A program made the position numbers and the translations under genes. From assembly GCA_938033975.1 (NCBI GenBank), contig CALHKJ010000460.1, positions 1-7,280 of the forward strand: a stretch of 7,280 nt of DNA, in the 5' to 3' direction. Source of the stretch: an uncultured Saprospiraceae bacterium (lineage in GTDB: Bacteria; Bacteroidota; Bacteroidia; Chitinophagales; Saprospiraceae). Below the pieces are notes generated by a model. That model had not been told where the DNA came from. It made no database searches and saw only the letters and a program-made list of their open reading frames with translations. Every line of letters starts with the position of its first letter. Within the stretch, counting starts at the first letter, position 1. Of the stretch, positions 1 through 6,575 are shown piece after piece.

Positions 1-48
1 CAGAAAACAATGCATTTCAGCACAAAGCTTGATCTTTTGAATTTTGAA
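1..48. other. Sequence beyond the receptor stop, window edge
   Basis: These 48 bases follow the receptor stop in the direction of transcription. No terminator hairpin is seen. A minus-strand ATG at 15-13 (MHCFL...) and an open frame entering from the end of the receptor gene (ATG at 71-69, MVVVYPTD...) both run off the edge. Whether the operon continues cannot be decided here. Confidence 0.5.
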
Positions 49-2571
49 TCAGTTGGATACACAACAACCATTAGTCTTGTTAAAGAGAGTAGAATTAGTA
101 ACAGTTGGCACAAAATTGTAAACCAAAGTAAAATAGAACGACCTGCCTTCCGAAGGAATAATTCCAGGCCCCGGATAACCTGTCGCTCTCCGCGTAAAAT
201 AGTTTCTATCCAATAAATTATTGACTCCAGCATCAATTGAAAAACCATTCCAAGTATAGCCCAGTGATAAATCGAAAATATTATATGAAGGAATTTCACC
301 TACCAACCCACTTCGAAAATCATTGGTCAATAAGGCTTCGCTATTTTGGGCATCTGTAAATTGATCTGCCAAATAAGAAAATTGAAGTCCAGCATTGAAT
401 TTTTTATAATCAAGGGAAATACCAGTCTTGATGTTCAAACTAGGAATAAATTCTACTTGGTTCCCAACAACGTTATTCGAAAGTGATCTAAGATATTGGG
501 AGAAAGTATAGGAGGCATTTAAAAAAGTCTTTACTTGGAATATCTTCTCATTATTTTTTATCACTTGCACTGGAATGAAGTTGAACAAGGATTCTACTCC
601 TGCAATCACTGCATCTCCAACATTTGTTCTAACTCTATTGGCTCTATCATCCAAGATTATCCCAATTCTATCATTATACAAAACCGAATAAAGTGTTGCA
701 TCGTAGGAGAATTTTTGCTTTACTCTTCCTGTCAAACTGGTACTAAAGGTATACCCTCTTTCATCAGCTATGTCTTCATCTACAATAAAGCTTGGACTCA
801 CAACTCTGATATCACTAAAAGTAACCGATCGATAATTTTGAGAAATATTAATTGAGTATTTTAATTGCTTTGAGATCAGATAATCCAAACCAACTCCTGC
901 AATTAGAAATTGCCTTGACAAACTGGTCATTTCATCAAAACGATTATTAGCAATTGGGTTGCCGGCTAAATCGAAAACTAGATCTTGGAAACTTCCTTCA
1001 CTTTCGGTTTTGATATATTCAAAACGAAGGCCAGGAGTTATAGAAAGTTTATCATTGAGATAAGTGACATTTTCTGCAAAAACCGCCAAGTTTAAATTTG
1101 GAAATTCAAAACTAGATTGATTTGGATAATCGGGGTATATACTTGTCTGTAATGAGAAGTCCGCATCTACCCCATTACTACCAGGCCCTTGCACTGAACT
1201 ATTCTGAGAATTATAGTACTTAAGTCCCATCAAAAAAGTACCTCCACTATTTTTTGTCTGATAATTTTTCAGATATCGTATTTCAGTGCCAATGTTTCTA
1301 AACTTCCCGAGTATTAAATCCCTAGGAGTCAAGTATTCCCCTTCCTGGGAAATTTCGTCTATTGCTAGAATCGGGTTTTCATTTAATGAAATAGGATTCC
1401 CTCTGAAACCAACTGAATTCCGTGAGGCATTTAATCCAAATACATTGAATTCAACTTTTTGGCTTTCATCAAACTGATGTAAAAATTTCAGGTTATACAA
1501 TTGCCAATCAACCATAAACCAATTACGCTCTCTTGTGCTTAAGCGCGGATTAATCTCAAATTGCAAATCAGTTAATCCTCCAGCCTGTTTTGCCAAGTAA
1601 TTGTAATGGGTAAACTCAAGAGATAAAGTTGATTTATCTGACAAATAGAATCTGCTAGATAAAAAAGCATTATGAGCATCAAACTGACTATTATTCCGAT
1701 AACCATCTCCTTTCTTGAAGTTATAGTATGCATCAATAGAAAACCGCTTTTGATTGTAACCAATAGAATTAAAACTATTGAAAAACCCAAAAGAGGCTAT
1801 AGTCTGCTTGGTTCGAATATCCAACTTTCTATAACGTGCAATCTTTCTAGTTTGGAAATCAATTAAGCCACCAAATTGAGTCCCATATTGCAAAGAACTA
1901 GCACCACGAACGATTCTTATCTCCTCTAATGCATCAGATGGTGGTGTGTAATAATTTTCTGGATAACCCAGAACATCTGCACTGATATCATATCCATTTT
2001 GACGTGTATTGAAATTGGAAGTACGATTTGGGTCTAGGCCTCGACCTCCAATATTTAACTGCAATCCCCCATCAGATCCTTCGTAAATATTTAAACCACT
2101 TATTTGAGCATAAATCTGTCTGCTTACATTGGATGCTGTATTGGCTTTTACCAAATCAAGGACTATAGCTTCAGTTTTCTTACCTGCATAAATTGAAGTA
2201 CCGACAATATCCTTCAATTTTTTAGTTGCGAATATTTCTTGTTGTTCACTGATCAACTCAACTTCAGAAAGTTCAAATTGAAGTTTTTCTAATTCAATGA
2301 CATAAGTATCTTGAATTGATTGGATTGGATTATCTAAAACTTGAAATCCTTCTTTGTAGAAAATTAGATGAGTTGAGCTATCATTTTTTAGATCCAACAA
2401 AAAGCGGCCATCTAGTTGAGTATAAAATGTTGTACCAGTTTTTAAATCCAAGACTTCAACATCTGCTAGTGGCTTTTGGCTAAGCTTATCTAGGACAATT
2501 CCAGCTATTTGCCCTGAGCAAACAGAAAAGAAAAAGAGGAAACATATGATATATAAAGTCCTACTTATCAT
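49..2571 (-). CDS. FecA-like TonB-dependent outer-membrane receptor with N-terminal carboxypeptidase-regulatory-like domain
   Basis: This is an 840-residue outer-membrane receptor expected to import a metal complex (FecA-type, probably ferric) using TonB energy. Residues 1-20 form a signal peptide (MISRTLY followed by a Phe/Leu-rich core, then CSG|Q). Residues 21-95 look like the beta-sandwich CarboxypepD_reg-like domain of Bacteroidota receptors. A TonB-box-like stretch (LSEVELISE) lies near 101-109. The plug spans about 118-245, with FecA-type motifs GGRGLDPNR (175-183), GYPENYYTPP (202-211) and RGASSLQYG (222-230). The rest is a 22-strand-type barrel rich in aromatic strands. The barrel appears to end at YFTLVYNF (Phe820), but the frame continues for 20 residues to GCCVSN before TGA, which is unusual. 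The ATG lies inside the 3' end of the HTTM gene (11-nt overlap), and this start gives a proper signal peptide. It is the last recognised gene of the operon. The family is certain; the substrate is inferred from plug similarity and neighbours. Confidence 0.95.
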   Translation of the reverse strand: MISRTLYIICFLFFFSVCSGQIAGIVLDKLSQKPLADVEVLDLKTGTTFYTQLDGRFLLDLKNDSSTHLIFYKEGFQVLDNPIQSIQDTYVIELEKLQFELSEVELISEQQEIFATKKLKDIVGTSIYAGKKTEAIVLDLVKANTASNVSRQIYAQISGLNIYEGSDGGLQLNIGGRGLDPNRTSNFNTRQNGYDISADVLGYPENYYTPPSDALEEIRIVRGASSLQYGTQFGGLIDFQTRKIARYRKLDIRTKQTIASFGFFNSFNSIGYNQKRFSIDAYYNFKKGDGYRNNSQFDAHNAFLSSRFYLSDKSTLSLEFTHYNYLAKQAGGLTDLQFEINPRLSTRERNWFMVDWQLYNLKFLHQFDESQKVEFNVFGLNASRNSVGFRGNPISLNENPILAIDEISQEGEYLTPRDLILGKFRNIGTEIRYLKNYQTKNSGGTFLMGLKYYNSQNSSVQGPGSNGVDADFSLQTSIYPDYPNQSSFEFPNLNLAVFAENVTYLNDKLSITPGLRFEYIKTESEGSFQDLVFDLAGNPIANNRFDEMTSLSRQFLIAGVGLDYLISKQLKYSINISQNYRSVTFSDIRVVSPSFIVDEDIADERGYTFSTSLTGRVKQKFSYDATLYSVLYNDRIGIILDDRANRVRTNVGDAVIAGVESLFNFIPVQVIKNNEKIFQVKTFLNASYTFSQYLRSLSNNVVGNQVEFIPSLNIKTGISLDYKKFNAGLQFSYLADQFTDAQNSEALLTNDFRSGLVGEIPSYNIFDLSLGYTWNGFSIDAGVNNLLDRNYFTRRATGYPGPGIIPSEGRSFYFTLVYNFVPTVTNSTLFNKTNGCCVSN

Positions 2572-3913
2572 TCAAAGGCAAAATGTAATTACGTTGTTTT
2601 AAATTATTATCAAGTGTCAGCAAGTCCACATCTGGATCAATGTAAACTTGACTCTTTCTTCCATTTAATGAAGCAAAGCTTTCAATAAATATTTGGATAT
2701 TTTCATGTCCTTGATTTTCAAAATGTCTACCTAGATAATGTGCATATTCAATAATAAAATCTGCTTGAGTTGCCATTTGTTTTTGTTGAAAAGCGGTCAG
2801 AAAATCTTCGTTTTGAACATAAAATCTTTTTTGCGATAAGCTATCAACTACTTTGAAATTTGCGTAAGCGGTTTTCTCCATCAACATAACTCTCCAAGAA
2901 AACCTGTAGCCTTGTTCAGTCCAAAAAAGATTGCCGGGATATAATTGTGCTCTCAAAGGAAATAATAATTGGAAACTAAAAAATAAAACCAATACACCAA
3001 TTGAAATACGCTTAAAGAGCGCATCTGAATGGTAGGTGAATCCATTGCAAAATTTCTTGTACGAAACTCTAAGCAATGATGCAATATTTTGTAAAATTCT
3101 CTCATGGAAAGAATTGCTAAAAAAGATCAGACTTGCTACAATCATGATGTAGGGAAACATGCCAATTGGAAACAAAATCTTGGTCAACAAATGAAAGAGC
3201 AAAACCAACATAAATGCAAGAACTCTTGTACGAGACCAAAGCAGTAAAAAAACAATGCTCAAATCATAAAGAGCCCCACCCCAGCTAAAAAGATAATGCA
3301 CCCAAGACTCATCAAGAAATGGACCGATGATGGGAATACTTACTTTATCTCTCAACCAAATACTTAAAGGCAAGGCATCAACCATCCAATCGTAGTTTAG
3401 TTTTGCTGCACCTGCATAGATATAAACAATCGCAATCATCAACTTTATAGAATCAATACACCATCTTGGTATATACTCTTTAGAAAGATTCGAATTTTTC
3501 CAAGCATCAACTGAAAAGTGAACATGAGCTGGTAAGAGTATGAGCAAAAAAGCAAGAATTGAAACTAGGTAGTAATGATTGAGATAAGTGGTTTTGTCCA
3601 TTAACTCAATGTAAGTAAAGCTCAAAAAGAAGATGACAATTGCTGCCCTATATTTGTTTCCAATCATTACAAAAAAAGCAGATAGTCCGCAAACAATAAA
3701 TAATAAGTAGGTCCAATTACCAGGGACCTTCACCCATTCAAAACCTAGATAATGAAAATGAAATTTTGGCTGAATGTATAATTTTTCTATCCAACCATTG
3801 TACCAAAAACGGATCATCGAAATCAACATCAGCAAGCCAAATAAAATACGAAAGACTGCTAAAGGAGCAGCCTTTGAACTTTTATCCAAGTATGTACTTA
3901 TTGCACGATTCAT
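2561..3913 (-). CDS. HTTM / vitamin K-dependent gamma-carboxylase-like integral membrane protein
   Basis: This 450-residue polytopic membrane protein belongs to the HTTM (horizontally transferred transmembrane) family related to animal gamma-glutamyl carboxylase (GGCX). Hydrophobic segments lie at about 18-35, 66-84, 88-103, 114-128, 155-170, 213-226, 231-247, 252-266 and 303-319, followed by a C-terminal soluble domain (about 320-450). The DKTTYLNHYYL motif (106-116) matches the GGCX segment around its catalytic Lys218, so Lys107 should be the equivalent base. HLLTKILFPIGMFPYIM (241-257) matches a GGCX block containing a conserved His, here His241. LFWTEQGYRFSWRVML (329-344) is the characteristic post-membrane motif. 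In animals the family couples vitamin K hydroquinone oxidation to Glu carboxylation; bacterial members are mostly uncharacterised. The start ATG overlaps the imelysin stop (TAATG), and the 3' end overlaps the receptor start by 11 nt. Family membership is near certain; enzymatic activity and target are unknown. Confidence 0.92.
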   Translation of the reverse strand: MNRAISTYLDKSSKAAPLAVFRILFGLLMLISMIRFWYNGWIEKLYIQPKFHFHYLGFEWVKVPGNWTYLLFIVCGLSAFFVMIGNKYRAAIVIFFLSFTYIELMDKTTYLNHYYLVSILAFLLILLPAHVHFSVDAWKNSNLSKEYIPRWCIDSIKLMIAIVYIYAGAAKLNYDWMVDALPLSIWLRDKVSIPIIGPFLDESWVHYLFSWGGALYDLSIVFLLLWSRTRVLAFMLVLLFHLLTKILFPIGMFPYIMIVASLIFFSNSFHERILQNIASLLRVSYKKFCNGFTYHSDALFKRISIGVLVLFFSFQLLFPLRAQLYPGNLFWTEQGYRFSWRVMLMEKTAYANFKVVDSLSQKRFYVQNEDFLTAFQQKQMATQADFIIEYAHYLGRHFENQGHENIQIFIESFASLNGRKSQVYIDPDVDLLTLDNNLKQRNYILPLNDK

Positions 3914-5022
3914 TAATCACCATCAGCATCGACAAAATCAATTTGAATATTCAAGGCTTGGAGCATATCAGCTTTTAGTGTTGGCACTGCTCTTTGTAGT
4001 TCATCATAAAGGGCCAACATTTTGCTATTGTCATCCATTACTTGTTGACCAAAATTATCTCCAACATTGCTCAGTGCGAGTTCTACATTAGCCCATTTTT
4101 CATTGATATCTTGTGCAATATCAAAGGCTCCATTGCTTTCTTGAAAAACCCAATCTAAGTATTGATTTAGACTTGAACCCTGTGCCTGTCCATCAAAAGA
4201 AATACCATTAAAAAAAGATACAATGCTTGAAAAACCTTTTTCAAACAATTGCTTTGAGTAAACAGAGGAATATTTTCCTTCTACCAAGCCTGGTTCTTCA
4301 CTTCCTGAAAAAACACCTGCTGGAATTCCTACTTTTCCAGCCCTCAAAAATCTTTCGTAAAAAAACAAAAAATCATTTACTAGCTTATCCGTAGAAGCTG
4401 TAGCAGATGAACCAATATTTGATGTAAATGTATTTCTATAATCGCCATTCCAGTCATCTAACACTGCCGTTGTCAAGCTATTTAAGCGATCGACAAGTGA
4501 TATAAAGTAACTACTAACATCATCTTGAAGCAGGTAATCAAAAATCTCCTCGTCACTATTTTGCGAACCAAACAACAAATAATCCAATGCAGGAAATCCT
4601 TGAGCTGTAAAATTGGAAGGGAGTACGAGATTAAAATTACCACTTAGCAAATTGTTATTGATAAGGTCTATGTCTGTTGGATAAATGTTGGTGAAATTAC
4701 GAATCGAAGTTTCTTCTGCTTTTCCAATTTCAAACATGGAAACCGATTGCCAATCAAGATATGCAGCAAGCCAAGCATCTCTTAGGGCCTGCAATTTAGA
4801 AGGAGTTGGATCTGAGAAAAATGTATCAGTCTTTTGCGAAAAGTCTTGTAAAGAATTAGAGTAACTATTATATGCAGGAATGATGATTTCATCAGCCCAA
4901 AATTCCAACATATTCCCCCTATCAAAATTATCTGTGAACATAGGATTATTACTGCCATTGTCATTGCATGAAAATGCAATGACAATGATCAATAAAACAC
5001 ATATTCTCAATAAATTATTCAT
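3913..5022 (-). CDS. Imelysin-family (peptidase M75-like) lipoprotein
   Basis: This 369-residue helical lipoprotein belongs to the imelysin/IrpA/EfeO-related family, which is associated with iron-regulated uptake; proteolytic activity in the family is doubtful. The N-terminus is a lipoprotein signal (residues 1-18, hydrophobic LLIIVIAFS, then Cys19 followed by NDNGSNN). Family landmarks are RDAWLAAYLDWQSVSMFEIG (81-100), YPTDIDLINNNL (114-125), LRAGKVGIPAGVF (226-238) and a terminal FVDADGD, a common ending in Bacteroidota members. The canonical GxHxxE metal-site motif appears as GFPALD (142-147), followed by YLLFG, so His is Pro and Glu is Asp. Related 'GLPALE'-type variants exist in other bacteria. 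The gene begins 3 nt after the DUF4856 stop and ends in a TAATG overlap with the HTTM gene. No strong Shine-Dalgarno sequence is seen, as is usual in this phylum. The role as a periplasmic or surface partner of the receptor is inferred from context. Confidence 0.93.
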   Translation of the reverse strand: MNNLLRICVLLIIVIAFSCNDNGSNNPMFTDNFDRGNMLEFWADEIIIPAYNSYSNSLQDFSQKTDTFFSDPTPSKLQALRDAWLAAYLDWQSVSMFEIGKAEETSIRNFTNIYPTDIDLINNNLLSGNFNLVLPSNFTAQGFPALDYLLFGSQNSDEEIFDYLLQDDVSSYFISLVDRLNSLTTAVLDDWNGDYRNTFTSNIGSSATASTDKLVNDFLFFYERFLRAGKVGIPAGVFSGSEEPGLVEGKYSSVYSKQLFEKGFSSIVSFFNGISFDGQAQGSSLNQYLDWVFQESNGAFDIAQDINEKWANVELALSNVGDNFGQQVMDDNSKMLALYDELQRAVPTLKADMLQALNIQIDFVDADGD

Positions 5023-5025
5023 GGA

Positions 5026-6249
5026 TTAGCTTGCAGCTTGAGCAACAGTAAAGTTGAATCTTTCAGCAATCTTTGAAGAGATATTATCTAATGTCTCATT
5101 TGTGATATCCCAAAATCCATTGTTTGCTGTTAACAGATTTATGAATCCATTCACCTCTGTTTTTGTGAAATATGGATTGTTGCTGTTGGGTATTCTAAGA
5201 AATCTAAGGCTGTAGACAAAACCATAAGCTTCTGATAAATCGTGAAAGGCTTTACCAATGTTATTATTTCCTTTCGACAGTATTCCTTGCTGCAAGTAGT
5301 ATACTGCTCTTAATGCAACTACCTCAGAAATTTTTTGTTTAATGATATTTGCTTGAGCATCCCTTAATCTATAGTTTTTAGCAACGATCGCCGCTCTTCC
5401 CAATTTAAAAGCTTCAAAAATTTCACTGGCAATTCCAGCAAAATCTTCATCTTCATCTACTCTACTTAAATATTTATTGAGGAAATCATCAGCGCCTAAG
5501 CTTGAGATTGGATCTTCATAATTCACTCCTGCCGCACCAAACAAATACCCATAAGCTTCATCCCACTTGTGCTCCATTGTTGTGTACACCTGGCCTTCTT
5601 CTACAATATTATTATTGTTGTTTTCCACATTTTCTCCATCATCTAAAACTAATGGACTCAAATAGTTATTCAACATTTGATCAACCATCAAGGCACCAAT
5701 AAGAGATTTATTTAGTAATTGGTTGTATTCAATTCCTTTTCCACTAACATAACGCACGTCGCTTCCATCAGCAATTTGACCAGCTTGCCCAATTGCTGCC
5801 AATTCAAATTCATTTGGGAAGACTTCGTCTACTTGTGCAATAATCCATGATTCTAAATCTGCTTTGATCTCTGCAGATTCAACTGTATTTGATGAGAAGA
5901 AATCGTAAGAAGCAGCAATCTTTGATTTGATACTTTTTGTTGATTCGTTTAATCCCGCTTCCACAAATGGATTTGCATCTTCACCTGACAGAGTTTGATT
6001 TGAATACATTTCTAGTAAAGATTCTTCAGAAGTGGAAAAATCAGTCATAGCATGAATCAACTCAGTTGCCATCGAAATTCTATCAGTTTGCCCATTGAAT
6101 GATACCGTAGAAACTCCATCTCTTACAAAATCGTAAGTAACGGGATTTTCTACTTCCTCACCAAGGTCTCCAATCATTGGTTCATTATAACATGATATCA
6201 ATGAAAGTACCACCAGCATTAGGATTGTAATATATTTGGGACTTAACAA
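5026..6249 (-). CDS. DUF4856 domain lipoprotein, first gene of the operon, TTG start
   Basis: This 407-residue lipoprotein resembles the DUF4856 family, whose function is unknown and whose genes commonly neighbour imelysin genes in Bacteroidota. A classical lipobox (LISC) places the lipidated residue at Cys20. Other marks are PVTYDFVRDGVSTVSFNGQT (36-55), typical of the family's N-terminal region, and HKWDEAYGYLFG (227-238), a conserved-looking Trp/Tyr segment. A predominantly helical C-terminal half follows. Residues 210-214 are five consecutive Asn (ATT/GTT triplets on the plus strand) in an acidic linker. An in-frame TAA lies at 6256-6258, and the only upstream initiator is TTG at 6249-6247. 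The first ATG (residue 11) would leave a signal peptide without Lys5 and too short to work, so TTG is the likely start. The 23-bp palindrome and -7 box directly upstream suggest regulated transcription of the whole operon. A metal-uptake role is inferred only from the neighbours. Confidence 0.88.
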   Translation of the reverse strand: MLSPKYITILMLVVLSLISCYNEPMIGDLGEEVENPVTYDFVRDGVSTVSFNGQTDRISMATELIHAMTDFSTSEESLLEMYSNQTLSGEDANPFVEAGLNESTKSIKSKIAASYDFFSSNTVESAEIKADLESWIIAQVDEVFPNEFELAAIGQAGQIADGSDVRYVSGKGIEYNQLLNKSLIGALMVDQMLNNYLSPLVLDDGENVENNNNNIVEEGQVYTTMEHKWDEAYGYLFGAAGVNYEDPISSLGADDFLNKYLSRVDEDEDFAGIASEIFEAFKLGRAAIVAKNYRLRDAQANIIKQKISEVVALRAVYYLQQGILSKGNNNIGKAFHDLSEAYGFVYSLRFLRIPNSNNPYFTKTEVNGFINLLTANNGFWDITNETLDNISSKIAERFNFTVAQAAS

Positions 6250-6251
6250 AG

Positions 6252-6288
6252 GTTCTTATTTTTATTTAGATTAAATCTTAATAAGAAC
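6252..6288 (-). repeat. 9-bp perfect inverted repeat in the operon leader (possible hairpin next to the start codon)
   Basis: GTTCTTATT (6252-6260) and AATAAGAAC (6280-6288) are perfect complements separated by 19 nt. In the transcript, the downstream arm would end two bases before the TTG start codon. Its centre (6270) differs from that of the 23-bp palindrome (6273), so the two symmetries overlap but are distinct. It may form a leader hairpin that limits ribosome access, or be part of a wider operator. The upstream arm abuts the -7 element and may lie partly outside the transcript, which would weaken the hairpin interpretation. Confidence 0.4.
6262..6284. promoter_or_regulatory. Near-perfect 23-bp palindrome at the predicted operon start, candidate operator
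   Basis: The palindrome is centred on base 6273, and 10 of 11 base pairs are symmetric; the single mismatch is 6267/6279. The core reads AGATT-A-AATCT (6268-6278). It sits immediately downstream of the -7 box and covers the expected transcription start, a classic place for a repressor to bind. Given the metal-uptake gene content, a Fur- or DtxR-type metalloregulator is the natural guess, but the sequence is not the classical enterobacterial Fur box. The region is very AT-rich, so some symmetry is expected by chance. Confidence 0.4.
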
Positions 6289-6295
6289 AAATGTA
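6288..6295 (-). promoter_or_regulatory. Bacteroidota-type -7 promoter element (TACATTTG)
   Basis: On the minus strand, TACATTTG is an exact match to the TAnnTTTG -7 element of Bacteroidota sigma-A promoters. It lies 38 nt upstream of the TTG start of the DUF4856 gene, in the correct orientation. I found no TTG -33 element at the usual spacing of about 17-23 nt; the upstream sequence there is GCTCCAT-like. The promoter is therefore weak on sequence alone or relies on an activator or an alternative sigma factor. Transcription would start near 6280-6284, giving a leader of roughly 30-35 nt. Confidence 0.5.
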
Positions 6296-6387
6296 ATAAA
6301 TCAATTGTAAAAATGGAGCGACTTTTTAACTATTTTATTGTGAATTATCTATTTCTGTATCAACACCATACAATGGATTGGTCTAAG

Positions 6388-6504
6388 TTAAGGACTGAGC
6401 ATCTTGATGCCTCTATCCATCGCTAGCTTTATGATAGTTGTTATGGTGGCTTCAGTAGAATCGGCTTGAATGTCTAATGCAGCACCTGGATTAAAAAGTA
6501 TGAA
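6388..6504 (-). pseudogene. Possible gene remnant: 38-codon C-terminal-like open frame without a start
   Basis: The frame runs from just after an in-frame TAG (6505-6507) to a TAA at 6388-6390. It reads FILFNPGAALDIQADS and then continues TEATITTIIKLAMDRGIKML to a final SP. The middle is a well-formed amphipathic helix pattern. Base composition here is less AT-rich than the flanks and third positions vary freely, as in coding DNA. The only internal Met codons are near the end, so it could not make a useful protein alone. I do not recognise the family. It may be the tail of a decayed gene, or chance. Confidence 0.25.
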
Positions 6505-6534
6505 CTAAGCAAGACAATTTAATACTAAAACTGA

Positions 6535-6558
6535 AAACTGATATGTAAGTACCAGTTT
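6535..6558 (-). terminator. Weak hairpin downstream of the secreted-protein gene
   Basis: AAACTG (6535-6540) and CAGTTT (6553-6558) can pair, with a 12-nt loop. On the minus strand the second arm is followed by CAGTTTTAG rather than a clean U-run. The position, about 75 nt after the stop of the upstream gene, suits a terminator, but the stem is short and AT-rich, so this is only a weak candidate. Confidence 0.15.
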
Positions 6559-6575
6559 AGAAATACTTCATTCAA

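Noticed and set aside
1..71. Possible starts of a fifth operon gene (ATG at 15-13 or 71-69, minus strand) with frames open to the window edge.
   Set aside because: Only 5 to 23 codons are visible, in two competing frames; neither shows a domain or a signal that would decide between them.
535..855. 106-residue plus-strand open frame.
   Set aside because: It lies wholly antisense to the receptor barrel, has low-complexity antisense-like composition, and shows no domain or promoter.
3774..4091. Plus-strand open frames of 70-105 residues across the imelysin/HTTM junction.
   Set aside because: They are antisense to two well-supported genes, with Lys/His/Gln-rich non-protein-like composition; shadows of the real genes.
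5022..5026. Surface-export signal (acidic residues after the lipid Cys) in the two lipoproteins.
   Set aside because: The residues after Cys (YNEPM and NDNGS) do not match the charged motifs known from Capnocytophaga, Bacteroides or Flavobacterium well enough to claim surface display.
6399..6410. GCATC-TT-GATGC inverted repeat.
   Set aside because: A 5-bp stem with a 2-nt loop and no U-run; it lies inside the coding-like remnant and is explained by chance.
6407..6469. Hydrophobic 20-residue plus-strand open frame (MPLSIASFMIVVMV...).
   Set aside because: Too short, with no ribosome-binding or promoter signal, and antisense to the more protein-like minus-strand remnant. A small membrane peptide cannot be excluded but is unsupported.
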